A stretch of DNA of 64,000 bases, from the NCBI GenBank assembly GCA_003260075.1, contig QLIY01000408.1, positions 39,710-103,709 of the forward strand, written 5' to 3'. The position numbers and the translations under genes were made by a program. The stretch comes from Phallusia mammillata. Lineage: Eukaryota > Chordata > Ascidiacea > Phlebobranchia > Ascidiidae. The notes under the pieces were generated by a model that saw nothing but the letters and a program-made list of their open reading frames with translations, was not told where the DNA came from and ran no database searches. Positions 27,501 through 52,190 of the stretch are shown in pieces; the stretch's first letter is position 1; each line of letters starts with the position of its first letter.

Positions 27501-30500
27501 AATGGCTCCTCTATTTAACCGTATTGTCATGAAATTTCTACAGGAATTTGCAGGGAACACGGCAAAACTTATGCTCTGTATGCAATCACCGTTACCCGTC
27601 ATTGGTCTGGAGGCAAAAACGAATCTTGGGATACTTTCCGACGATATCGAGAATTCCACGACCTGCATGTCAGTCTCAAGGAAAACGTAAGACCATGTTT
27701 GCTAAGATAAACCAATATTCATAACTTGAATCAGCCCTAAAGCGTTCATGCAGACCAACGATAATGTCGCACTTATAAATATATCACGGCACGCCAGAGC
27801 TATTGAAGACGTAATACTGAATCAGCCGGTCACCAAGCATTCCCCATTCTAGCCTAAGCCGTGTCGTGTGGAAATGCTTGGTGACTGGATGATTCGGTAT
27901 TACGTCTTCAATGGGCCTGGCGTTATACTGTGATTTATGTAGCCTAGAAAATTTTGCCTGCGGTGGGATTCGAACCCACGACACGAGCATTTTTTCTGGC
28001 CTATGCGATATAAGAATGCTTTGGTGACATGCTGATTTAATATAACGCCTTTAATAGGCCTGAGGTACTGTGATAATGTTGCTACAGTCCTTTGTCAGAA
28101 GAGATTTACAATCTTTTTTTTTCAAATTTACAGATATCAAGGATAAAAATTTAAATACACTCTTCAAGTTAATAACTAATCCCGCATACCTAACGAATTT
28201 TCACTTGCTCTTATTTACCCCAAAAGCATAGCATAAAGAGAAAGAAAAAACAGAAAACGTGTTTTATATTGGATAACTCGAGTGTAATATTTTGAATTTT
28301 TTTTCAATTTCTGCATCCGAGCTCATCTTTATGCTAAGAAAGTTTTTAATGATAGCTCTGATGCCAAATAATCAGTACACAATCTAAATCTATAGCGAGA
28401 TGCCTGCACTCACAGTTACCCAGCTCGTACACGCTAAAGCGACTGATAGCCCTAATAGAAACATACAAAACATTTTCCACATATGCAGTGTTTTTTTAAA
28501 GTGTTTTGGGGGACCGTATTTTTTGGTATTTAAATGAAACACTTGCGGTCTCTTAAAACTACTGGGGGGGGGGGGTCTGGAGGCAAAAACGAATCTTGGG
28601 ACACTTTCCGACGATATCGAGAATTTCACGACCTGCATGTCAGTCTCAAGGAAAACGTAAGATTATGTTTGCTAAGATGAACATGTATCAATAACTGGGA
28701 TCAACCCTAACGCGTTCATGCAGTCCAGCGACAAACGCACTTGTAATATACCACAGTACGCCTGGTCTCTTGAAAGCGTAATACAGAATCAGCCGGTCAC
28801 CAAGCATTCCTATACGGCTACGCTTAGGCTAAAATGAGGCATATTTGGTGACTGGCTGATTAGGTATGACGCCTTTATTAGGTCTGGCGTAGTATGTTTG
28901 CTGCAATCCTTTGTTAGAAGAGATGTGCAATATTTTTTACCCGAATTTACAGATTGTAAGGATACAATTTTTAACACACAGTTCAAGTTAACACAGTCTA
29001 ATTCCGCATACCTACCGATTTTGCGCTTGTTCGTATGTACCCCCAAAACATGGCATAAATGGAAAAAAAAAACGTGTTTTTGCCGGTTATCTCGAAAAGG
29101 GTAATATTTTCTTTTTCTTCTTGGAATTTTCTGCATGCAAAAAAAACTTTTTCTACTTTGAATTTTCTGCATGCAAGTTTTTGTGCTAAGAAAGTCTATT
29201 ATGTTTGTTTTGCTGCCAAATATCAGTGCAGAATGCAAATCCACAACGAAATTTCGGTACTCACAGTTATCCAGTTTGTATTCGCTACAGCGACTGACAG
29301 CGACTGACAGCGCTTATAGAAACATACAATATATTTTCCACACATATACAGTATAACCTTTATCCATTATTCAATTCTTTGCAGGGAAGTAACCTGGGGG
29401 GGGGGGTACAGTGATACCTTTATCCATTCTTCAATGGTTCGCAGGGAAGCAACCTTGGAAACTTAGGGCTGCCTGGGAAAACATTTTTCAAGGATCTCAA
29501 AGAAGATTTCCTAGAGAAGCGTCGTGCTGAGCTGAACCAATACCTGAGCACTATACTAAGTTTACGCCATCCTCCCAAGTCGATGGAATGCTTGCATTTG
29601 TTCCTAGACGCCAAAGCTTACCAAAAGACCTCTAAAACTTTCGCCAGCAAGGTAAGCTATGCTAACTGAATTCAAAAGCCGCACTGTTGCGTTACGTTTT
29701 GGTAAGTTTTTTTACAGTGACTTAACGCTAAACCAAGGCCCCCACAGATTTTTTCTGAGCAAGTCCGATAACTGGTCATACACAAAAGCTTTCTGATGAC
29801 CATTTCGAGCAACGTTATGTGCATGGTTTGGTCACACGCCAGTTTATATGTGTCTTGACAAATGAGTACATTAAGGACCAATAAGAATAGCCTTAGATTC
29901 GCACACTGTGGCCACACACCAGTTAATGTGTAGCATAGATTTTCATGTGTTTTACTATACGCACAAGCTCTCTTAGGACCATTGTGAGCAATATTAGATG
30001 TACACACTGTGGCCACATACAAGTTTATGTGCAGCATAGATTTTCATGTGTCTGGGCATACCCACTCTCTGACTGCACTAAGGACCAGCATAGAAAGAAC
30101 ATAGATTCCACTTCACTCTTCAAATGCAGTTACAACAATTTATTTTCACAGGTTGATACAATGATGAGAACGTCGGTGAAAAGCGTCACTAACTTCGTCA
30201 CTCAAGCTCCCGATAACTTAATAGACGGAATCCAACGGGCCTCGGACAAAGTGTCAGACGGTTTCATGAAATTTTCAGACCGGCTTCCGGGTTCCGGTTC
30301 CGAAAGGAAAACTTCCGCTGAGGAGCTGAGAGAGCAAATGGATTACAATGTGAGTCGTGCAGTCGCTGCAGAGTTGTAAGCTTTCATGCACTTGTTTTTT
30401 TTTCAAACTAAGTCCGAATTAGGCCCAAAATTTAATAAAATTGCGACACCAAATAAGTTTAGTGTTTAGTCGGACCCGAATCAATTTAAGTCCGAACCCG

Positions 30501-33500
30501 GCCCGACCGTCTGTAATCGTTTGCTGTTTTATTTTGCTACTTTTGTCACCAATAAAGTGCGAGACAAATTTTCAAAACGAAATCTATTTAACTCTAAGCG
30601 CGGAATACATGTGGAATTTAGTTTCTAAATGGACTAGAAAAAAATCTCTAACTACAATTTCACACCATTGTTTTGTGGGTCCAATATTGTCAAAACCAGG
30701 GAGTCGAACCGGAACTGAACCCGAACCCGCGAACCGGTTTGAGCGGTTAATTTCATTAAACTCGAACCGAACCCGAACCGCTTATTACGATTTTCCAAAA
30801 ACTCGAACCGGAGTTGAACCTCATATTTTGTTTGGCGTTGGACCCGAACCGGGGGGGGGGGACTGTGGCCACACACCAGTTTATGCACAGCATAGATTTC
30901 CATGTGTCTGGGCATACACACTCTCTGACTACACTGAGGACCAGTCTAGAAAGAACATAGATTCCACTTCACTCTTCAAATGCAGTTACAACAAGGGGGG
31001 GGGGCACGCACCAGTTAATGTGTAGCATAGATTTGGACGTGTTTAACTATACACACAAGCTCTCTTAGGACCATTGTGAGCAACATTAGATGTGCATGCT
31101 ATGGTCACATACTAGTTTATGCGCAGCATAGATTTTGATTTGTCTGGGCATACAGACAAGCTCCCTGAGTACGCCTAGGACCACTGTGAGCAACATTAGA
31201 TGTTCACACTGTGGCCACACACCAGTTTATGCACAGCATAGATTTCCATGTGTCTGGGCATACACACTCTCTGACTACACTGAGGACCAGTCTAGAAAGA
31301 ACATAGATTCCACTTCACTCTTCAAATGCAGTTACAACAATTTATTTTCACAGGNATGACAAGCGGTTCGACTCCCTGGTCAAAACCAAAGATTTGTTAA
31401 TGACCAGAAACATTAAAATCACCAAAATTTCAATTGTGTACAAAAAAACGAGCGAGGTTTTATTTTTAAAATTGTAACTGTGTAATCAATTTAAATAATA
31501 AAATATAGATTGTAATTAAAATAAAAAATATATATTTTTTTTTAATTCCCAATGAGTTTTCATTAACATAAGTTTTTAAATGAAATTGATAATACTGTGA
31601 TACTGACAGTATCGACCTTTTATCATATATTAGATCGACAACAATATTCCACTTGGCATTCTTCTCCTGCTCATGGACGAAGTTTTCGATTTAAAGAAGC
31701 GTAACCAATGGTTACGGAGACAAATAGTGGCAGCTCTCCAGCAAGTGATTCGAGCAATATTCGGAGATCGAATGAATAAAAAGATTGTCGATTATGTGGA
31801 CAGCGCTCTATCAGCTGATCAGGTGGGTTATGTTGTCGATTTACATTTGATATTTCTTATAAACCTACTTTTAAAACAATTTGCTTCTTACGGACGTGTT
31901 TTCACTACTGGGATCTGCCCCGAAGCGTTCATGTGATCACGACACACTCATAGACTCATAAAAATCATAGTTCTCAAGGTTGGTTAAATGCATCATAAGC
32001 ATAAGGCTGAGCACAAGCTAGAAAAAGCTATTGCGTGCGGTTGAGCTTTTCTGGAACTCGTGCTCTACCATCGAAGGTCGAATCACAAGCACCGTTGCCT
32101 GTCTCGTGTGCTGCACATGTCAGCTGCGTAGTGGAGTTTGTCAGATTCGCAACTGATATCAGCCCTGAAGCGTCTATGCCAGTGTTTCTCAACCTGGGGA
32201 GCGCGACCCCCAAATTTAAGGGTTTTCTGGAGTACAGCAAAATTACGAACTGTTGGAGCGACGTGAGATTGCAAATGTGTGATGAACACAAGCACCACAT
32301 TCTCTATGTTAAACTTCTTGTATGCGTGTTGTGTTAGAAAATCTCTGAAGGGGGTCGCATAGTAGTAAAAAAGGTTGAGAACCACTGTTCTATGCAGACC
32401 AGAAATCACGGTACACGCATACATAAATCATACCACGCCAGGCCCATTGAAGGCGTTATACCGAATCGAGCCCCAATCATATTTAAACTGCAGGTTTCCA
32501 CTCATGATTTTGACTTTTTATCTTGCTGGTTGTGTTCATTAACTCATTAAAGTTAGTCAAGTCGTATGGTTTGAATATAACAACAAATTCAAAAGTGTAT
32601 GTAAAGTTTGTTTAGAGCAGTGGTTCCCAAACTGGGGTCCGCGGTCCTTTTGGGGTCCGTGAGGCAATTTTGGGGGACCGCGAAGCNNNNNNNNNNNNNN
32701 NNNNNNNNNNNNNNNNNNNNNNNNNNNNNNNNNNNNNNNNNNNNNNNNNNNNNNNNNNNNNNNNNNNNNNNNNNNNNNNNNNNNNNNAAAAATGCAATTG
32801 TTCGCGCACAATCGTAATGTTTTTGTCCTGTTTGTGATGTCACATGCTGTCTTTGGATGATTGTTATGCGCAATTTTGCATAACTAGCTAAAATCCTGCA
32901 ATCAACTTTCGTTTGTATGAAATACACATTTAGGCTTAAGGACCGCGAGCCCTCGAAATAATGGCGAAGGGACCGTTTTGAAAAAAATATGAAAAAGTTT
33001 GGGAACCACTGGTTTAGAGTGAAGTGAAACATGTAGTCGTTGACCATTCTTTCATTCATAACTTATGTGATATATTGTACAAAGTTTGTTTCCAGCTATA
33101 CAGGCCGCATGTTTACCTTAAACTTTCCATTCACAGGTGGCAGAATACGTTAAAAAGTTCCGGGACGCTTTCTGGCCGAACGGAATCCTTGCAGAAGCAA
33201 CTGCAGAAAGAGACGAAGCTACGATTATGCGAACCAGAGTTTTAACCAAAACCAAACTCCATGGCGTTATACCAGGTTGGTTTACAGGCAGTTATTCAAT
33301 ACTATTAGTGCGGTAATTGAAACTTAAAGCTGGAATCACCCAGTCCGTTGCTTGGTGGATGAAGACTAAAAATCCTTATAGCAATAGATGTAAGTTCAGA
33401 AAAACCACATAGTCGTTCACCCTTTGGTTTTAAAGATATATATATTTCGCTAATACAGCATACTGACGAGAGATAAGATACTGACGATGCTGTATTAGCG

Positions 33501-35324
33501 AAATATATATCTTTAATACCAAAGGGTGGACGACTAAGTGGTTTTTCTGAACTTACATCTATTAGTACGGTACGGTAAGTTAGTACGGTACATAGACGCT
33601 ATAGGCTAAGTGTACTTTTGAACTTTATACACGCTTTTTATTGCACCAAACATATGTTATCTTGATTAAAAAAGCAATTTCTGAAACTACGCTTTGGGTA
33701 TGTTTGGGTCATGCGTTCAAAAACAGAGTTGTAAGTCAACCTGGTCCGAACTCAAGTTTGGATCGATTTTGACCTGACTTTACACTTCACATCATTTGTG
33801 CAGTAATTTTACTTTGGTAAATCCAGCTTTGAGGCATAATTTGGACTTTTTTGTGAAATATTTGAGGCTGGGCTCTAATTTAAGGTAGAGCTACTAACAC
33901 TGAGCTTGGGCTGGCCCCCGGCCTAATAACTTCTGGTAGGTGGCGCAACAGAGCATAGGCGTTTATGGTGCTGGGGGGGGGGGAATTTAAAGCCCGAGTG
34001 CAACTCCGGTCAAACGTTACAATGTAGCAAAGTATTTTTTTTCTTTCTCAGACGAACTTCGACCACTGATCGGGAGCGAGACGAGCCGACGTGGAGTAAT
34101 GCTCATATTTGAAATGGTTCAACATGAGCAACTAAACAGGCGATTCTGTTACGTTCTGCTGGAAGGAGTGCTTAACAAAATATTTCCACATAACAGGTCG
34201 GTTTATTGTAAACGCGTGTGGGCCTAAACAGGCTTCTCAAAAACGTTTCGGGTTCGGACCCGATTTCTCCAATTTCTGGCCCGTTTACAACTCTGCGAAT
34301 TGTCGTATAATCGTAAAGCAAGGAAGGACTTGATGTGTTAGACCAGTGGTACTTTACTGATGATGGACAACTAGTGGTTCATCTTTACTATATGTGTTGG
34401 ACGTCCACTATATTTGATGATAGACTATGGAAGCGTAATTATGAAATTCTAGCAAATTATGCTTGAATAAATATATTTTAGATCAAAATAATAGCTGTCA
34501 AAATGATATCAGCTATTAATATCACCTCTTGCAATTTTGTTTTGAAAAAATATATTTCAAACCAAAATGCTTATGTATGTTTACCTAATCTTTGCCCATG
34601 TAATAATGTAATAATTTACAAAATAATTGAAATTAGGTGAGTGTTCCGTGGTCCGGGGTTGAGTTTAAAACCACTGTATTGCTTGACAGTTACGTCAGAA
34701 ACGGCGGTTTTTCGGTTTCCAGTAAAAAAAATATGTATTTCGGGCTTAAAAAACGGCAATCTTATTGTCCTCTCGTTAAAAATCTAGTTTTTCAGAGCAT
34801 AAGTCCTGCGTCCGAAATCCTCATCTAATATGTTGTTATCCCTTAATAGTTTCTTTGAAGACCCGGTGACATGTTAACAGGAGACTTGTCCATAAATCCG
34901 CATATTTCAACTATTTCCTTGTCAGCTTTCCAATGCAGACCTCCTAACACAATAACCTGAATATTTCTTATATAAGCTATTCGCATTCAGGGTTGTTTAC
35001 CCTGATGAAGACGACCTGTATAGGACGTCGAAACGTCGGAATAAATTACATTTGCCAGAAGAGCTCTACAAACTTGATATTATGTCTGGCAGCACACATT
35101 TGCCAGAAGAGCTGTACAAACTGGATATTATGCCTGGCAGCAATAGCTTATACTGGACTTGATAAACCTTAATGTTTCATTTCTCCCTTAGGTTCGGTGA
35201 ACTCTTCACCAAATTTCACTCAGCTTCGCCCAAAATGCGCGCCTACAAACGTGAGATGATGTCACGTGGTCCCGAGAAACGATCAACAAACCACTCGACG
35301 CGGAGCTTACGTCACGAGCGGTGA
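11261..35324 (+). CDS. SNX13: Sorting nexin 13-like (TM-PXA-RGS-PX-nexin C)
   Basis: Membrane-anchored sorting nexin of endosome/ER-lipid contacts with an RGS domain. Exons: 11261-11269 (ATG), 12245-12360 (membrane), 12988-13099, 13256-13342, 13732-13853, 14414-14522, 15182-15223, 16546-16650, 17329-17436, 17818-17895, 18292-18375, 18882-19020, 20135-20244, 20973-21069, 22903-23016, 23394-23473, 24160-24264, 24868-25011, 26548-26617, 27544-27686, 29445-29651, 30152-30349, 31634-31822, 33137-33275, 34052-34196, 35192-35324 (TGA 35322). They sum to 2985 nt, 994 residues, all phases agreeing; family members are about 960-970 residues. PXA spans exons 5-12, RGS 14-18 (QAYLFFWLTVDGY), PX 19-21 (RRYREFHDLH), nexin C 23-26 (DEVFDLKKRNQWLRRQ, FRDAFWPNGILAE). 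The 42- and 105-nt exons at 15182 and 16546 are phase 0 and may be alternative. Extra exon copies at 14233, 17058, 25973 and 28576 are partial or duplicate and adjoin G runs. Confidence 0.95.
11602..11782. mobile_element. hAT-like MITE (181 bp) in SNX13 intron 1
   Basis: Ends CAGTGGTGAGATTCAAAT and GGCTGAATCCCACCACTG are inverted copies. Flanks CTTGAAGC (11594-11601) and CTTGTAGC (11783-11790) match at 7 of 8 bases. A related, more decayed copy lies at about 61430-61592. Confidence 0.8.
12534..12575. repeat. 42-base G homopolymer in SNX13 intron 2
   Basis: Uninterrupted G run between AT-rich intronic sequences. No clear duplicated flank was found here, so the number of missing or false bases cannot be judged. 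Confidence 0.9.
14101..14447. repeat. Duplicated segment around G run 14268-14277
   Basis: 14101-14267 and 14279-14447 are near-identical. The first copy holds a truncated exon (14233-14267) that runs into the G run; the second contains the complete exon 14414-14522. Small substitutions between the copies look allelic. Confidence 0.9.
16880..17410. repeat. Duplicated segment around G run 17142-17151
   Basis: 16880-17141 and 17152-17410 repeat intron plus exon. The first exon copy (17058-17141) is cut by the G run after GATGTA; the second (17329-17436) is complete and ends in a good donor. Differences are silent or intronic. Confidence 0.9.
20283..20706. repeat. Duplicated intron segment around G run 20485-20494
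   Basis: 20283-20484 and 20502-20706 share the same intron sequence with a few small indels. No exon is affected. Confidence 0.9.
22585..22824. repeat. Duplicated intron segment around G run 22701-22711
   Basis: About 115 bases before the G run recur after it (22712-22824) with single-base differences. Lies in the SNX13 intron before exon 22903-23016. Confidence 0.85.
25048..25334. mobile_element. MITE with perfect 48-bp terminal inverted repeats
   Basis: Arms 25048-25095 and 25287-25334 are exact reverse complements, beginning GGGTAGAGCTACTAACACC. The flanks AGATTATGG (25041-25049 and 25335-25343) are direct repeats. No open frame inside. The perfect arms suggest recent insertion. Confidence 0.85.
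25343..25657. mobile_element. Second MITE abutting the first
   Basis: Begins GTAGAGCTACTAACATAAGAACTC. The right part contains the inverse of its inner region (GCGCCACCTATCGG against CCGATAGGTGGCG) and ends near TTAGTAGATTTTCCTC, followed by AGATTAT at 25658. It shares the AGATTAT target with its neighbour. A related element lies at about 56530-56825. Confidence 0.65.
25798..26895. repeat. About 550-bp duplication containing a PX exon, around G run 26353-26363
   Basis: 25798-26352 and 26374-26895 repeat each other, including the whole 70-nt exon (25973-26042 and 26548-26617). Using both would break the frame of SNX13, since 70 is not a multiple of three. The first copy has a GTCAGT donor, the second GTAAGT. 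Probably two alleles placed in series. Confidence 0.9.
26977..27426. mobile_element. hAT-like element (450 bp)
   Basis: Ends CAGCGTGGTCCAACT and AGTTGGACCACACTG, with perfect 8-bp flanks TCCTATAC (26969-26976 and 27427-27434). It inserted into an older GACGTTTCGATGTCC palindromic repeat. Interior holds several GGCCCGC motifs and no transposase frame. Confidence 0.88.
27792..27922. mobile_element. Palindromic MITE (131 bp)
   Basis: Left arm contains CGGTCACCAAGCATTCC and right arm GGAAATGCTTGGTGACTGG; the outer ends CGCCAG and CTGGCG also pair. Second copy at 28759-28889 within the duplicated intron, and a fragment near 32434. Confidence 0.75.
27955..27990 (-). repeat. tRNA-derived SINE-like T-arm
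   Basis: On the minus strand it reads as a T-arm with B-box, GGGTTCGAATCCCACCGCAG. No complete cloverleaf was found, so it is probably a SINE end rather than a tRNA gene. Similar B-box-like pieces occur near 24735, 38768 and 56873. Confidence 0.4.
28759..28889. mobile_element. Second copy of the palindromic MITE
   Basis: Arms CGGTCACCAAGCATTCC and TTTGGTGACTGGCTGATT form the same foldback as at 27792-27922, with more mismatches. Confidence 0.7.
29348..29455. repeat. Duplicated exon boundary around G run 29396-29406
   Basis: The 48 bases before the run, including the acceptor and first exon bases (GGGAAGTAACC), recur after it as GGGAAGCAACC. The second copy is continuous with the 207-nt exon. 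Confidence 0.9.
29790..31354. repeat. Minisatellite of about 105-bp units, with assembly breaks
   Basis: Units contain GTGGCCACACACCAGTTTATG, CAGCATAGATTTTCATGTG and TCTGGGCATACACAC. They flank SNX13 exon 30152-30349 on both sides. G runs at 30851-30861 and 30995-31004 and a single N at 31355 lie among them. The last copy repeats the acceptor of exon 30152 (TTTATTTTCACAGG) with no exon after it, so part of this block is probably misassembled. A related array is at 54630-54910. Confidence 0.8.
32180..32387. mobile_element. hAT-like element (208 bp)
   Basis: Ends CAGTGTTTCTCAACCT and AGGTTGAGAACCACTG, close to the common hAT terminus. Flanks GTCTATGC (32172-32179) and TTCTATGC (32388-32395) match at 7 of 8 positions. 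Located in a SNX13 intron. Confidence 0.85.
32618..33011. mobile_element. hAT-like element containing the assembly gap
   Basis: Ends CAGTGGTTCCCAAACT and AGTTTGGGAACCACTG, with perfect flanks GTTTAGAG (32610-32617 and 33012-33019). An N gap at 32687-32787 falls inside, so the true length is unknown. Confidence 0.88.
32687..32787. other. Assembly gap (about 100 N)
   Basis: Run of N inside a hAT-like element; no SNX13 exon is expected to be missing since exons 31634-31822 and 33137-33275 join in phase 0. Confidence 0.99.
33383..33564. repeat. Long foldback (arms about 78 bp)
   Basis: 33383-33461 and 33487-33564 are near-perfect inverted copies around a 25-base spacer. Arms include AATAGATGTAAGTTCAG and an AT-rich centre. 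It could form a cruciform or an RNA hairpin in the SNX13 pre-mRNA; probably a MITE. Confidence 0.85.
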
Positions 35325-36069
35325 CGTTAATGCTTCATTGAATACGTCATGCAGAACCAGATTTGCCGATAACGTCATTTTTGGCTATTTAGGTGACGTC
35401 ATCACAGTTGGATCAATGTCGCATGACAGATCGGGGCGATATCGCTGATGACGTCATTCTGTCCGATTTTTTAGTGACGTCACCACAATTTGATTAATGT
35501 CGCATTTTTGAAAGAAAATTGAAATCATGGGTTTCTGTTAAAATTTTCGCTGCAGGAAAGGTTTTAAATTTGGAAAAAAAACGATTTGAAAATTCCAGAT
35601 TTATCAACTAAACTTAAAAATGGAACCTGAAATTATTTTTCCCCAGGAGAAAGTTTTTCCCTCGAGTTCTGTTTTACAGAGTTGCTGTAAAATTTTGAAT
35701 TAAGTCAATGTCTGTATAATTAATTTAAAAACTTAAATTATTACACCTCAAACTAGCACGAACAAAGGTTGCTTTGCCGCTTTATGGAAAAAAGTGCTTC
35801 TATATTGGGTTAATATTTCTTCAAATTTCACAAAAGTATTGTAAAGAATAATTCAAATGTCCAAAACGCCAATCGTAAAGTTTTCATAAAAGCAAATCCG
35901 TATTTTAACGTGCCATACCAATTAACATTTCTGTCCCCAAAATCTGTCGTCCATTTATGGAGGATTCCATTCAGCAAACGTTTTTACAGATGGATGATGT
36001 CACCATGAAAACGTCATCAGGCAGCATAGTTTGTTGAAAAAAAAACGCAAATCGACGCTTTTAATTATG

Positions 36070-36443
36070 TTTCTCGCGACGAGCGCCATGTTCACTACTC
36101 TATCATATATCGCTTATTTATCGCAAAATTCCGGTGTTTTCCTTCATTGCCACCGTTTATCCGCGAGGTGGCGCCCGAGCTCTTTCGTGTTGTGTTTGTG
36201 TGTTTACTTCGTAGCCCTCAGTGCAATAGCGAGTTTTTCGGCGCTCCAACGTTGGGNTTCTCGCGACGAGCGCCATGTTCACTACTCTATCATATATCTC
36301 TTATTTATCGCAAAATTCCGGTGTTTTCCTTCATTGCCACCGTTTATCCGCGAGGTGGCGCCCGAGCTCTTTCGTGTTGTGTTTGTGTGTTTACTTCGTA
36401 GCCCTCAGTGCAATAGCGAGTTTTTCGGCGCTCCAACGTTGGG
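36070..36443. repeat. Perfect-looking 187-base duplication around a single N
   Basis: 36070-36256 and 36258-36443 are almost identical, starting TTCTCGCGACGAGCGCCATG and ending GCGCTCCAACGTTGGG. The lone N at 36257 marks the join, so this is probably one sequence assembled twice. Confidence 0.9.
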
Positions 36444-36502
36444 CGCGGCTCGCCAGGCATCGTTCATTAAATAATAATAATACAAACACCACTGTGAATG
36501 CG

Positions 36503-36731
36503 TAAGTGTCATTTTTTTAACAGAAAAAGCAACACTTGCTTTCCAGAGTTGAACCCGAAAGTTTGATTTTAAGTTGAATTGTGGTAGAAATGTAGTCGAG
36601 TGTAAAATCAGGGGGGGGGGGGGAGTGTCATTTTTTTAATAGAAAAAGCGACACTTGCTTTCCAGAGTTGAACCCGAAAGTTAGATTTTAAGTTGAATTG
36701 TGGTAGAAATGTAGTCGAGTGTAAAATCAGG
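36503..36731. repeat. Duplicated segment around G run 36611-36623
   Basis: About 108 bases (GTGTCATTTTTTTAA… to …GTGTAAAATCAGG) on each side of the run, differing at a few bases. Confidence 0.9.
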
Positions 36732-37355
36732 CCTGAATGAAGCTCATGAAGAACTGAGAAATCACTGAAGCTTAATTTCAGATGCGGCCCGACTTACAAC
36801 CCTGTTTAAATTTAACTACTGTAGGTATCATACATCCTGGCTTAATTCTAGCCTACTGGCGCTTCAGACCCGAGTTGTAGGCAGGCCCGAAAGCGCAACT
36901 CCGGATTCGAATCGTTTTTGAGAAGCTCCGATGGTTACATTGACATGCCTATCCACTAGTACTTCTGTACAGAAGACATAGACAATGGTTCTTAGTTCTG
37001 TTGCGCATAAGGTAAAGTAGAAAAACTTAAAGTATTTTTTTAATTACTGACACAGAAAGTCGGGCCCTAATCAAGTCCGTTTGCAAAAGTCTAAGCTCTA
37101 ATCCGGTCCGATTCTGTTTCGAGCTATTCGACCAAAGCTGCTAAGTATAACCTTCCTTCCTTAGTCATACAACGACGGTGTTTTATTAATTGTTGAAGAT
37201 TGTTGTCAGTTGAACTAGGTTTTTTTTTACTTGACCACAAACAGAGCACAATACTAAAGCAGAACAAGAAGGAAAAAACAAATAGCCACATTAAAGAGAA
37301 AGTTTGATATAAACATATTAACAATGTCAAAAGAATTTAGGCCTACAACAAATAT

Positions 37356-52190
<14,835 letters not shown>

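Larger units (their letters stand above)
27606..29390. repeat. Diverged duplication around G run 28564-28575
   Basis: 27606-28560 and 28576-29390 are recognisable copies: each has the 3' part of a PX exon, a palindromic MITE and the same intron. They differ more than the other duplicated pairs. The second exon copy (28576-28656) lacks its 5' half and acceptor. Confidence 0.75.
35325..37355. other. Convergent intergenic region between SNX13 and lectin A
   Basis: Holds the two 3'-UTRs. Repeated TGACGTCA-like sites at 35.3-35.5 kb. Duplicate blocks at 36070-36443 (split by one N) and 36503-36731 (split by a G run) are present. TTTATT at 37182-37187 is AATAAA on the minus strand, about 170 bases after the lectin A stop. 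No further gene seen. Confidence 0.6.

Noticed and set aside
27955-27990. Functional tRNA gene
   Set aside because: Only a T-arm-like B-box is present; no acceptor stem, D-arm or anticodon arm could be assembled.
30441-31025. 194-codon open frame in the SNX13 intron
   Set aside because: It runs through CCCGAACCCG repeats, minisatellite units and a G run; no domain or codon bias.
35266-35448. Short plus-strand frame overlapping the end of SNX13
   Set aside because: It is out of frame with the SNX13 terminal exon and consists of repeated GACGTCA motifs.
36031-36505. Overlapping open frames around 36.0-36.5 kb
   Set aside because: They are the same sequence read twice because of the duplicated block around the single N.
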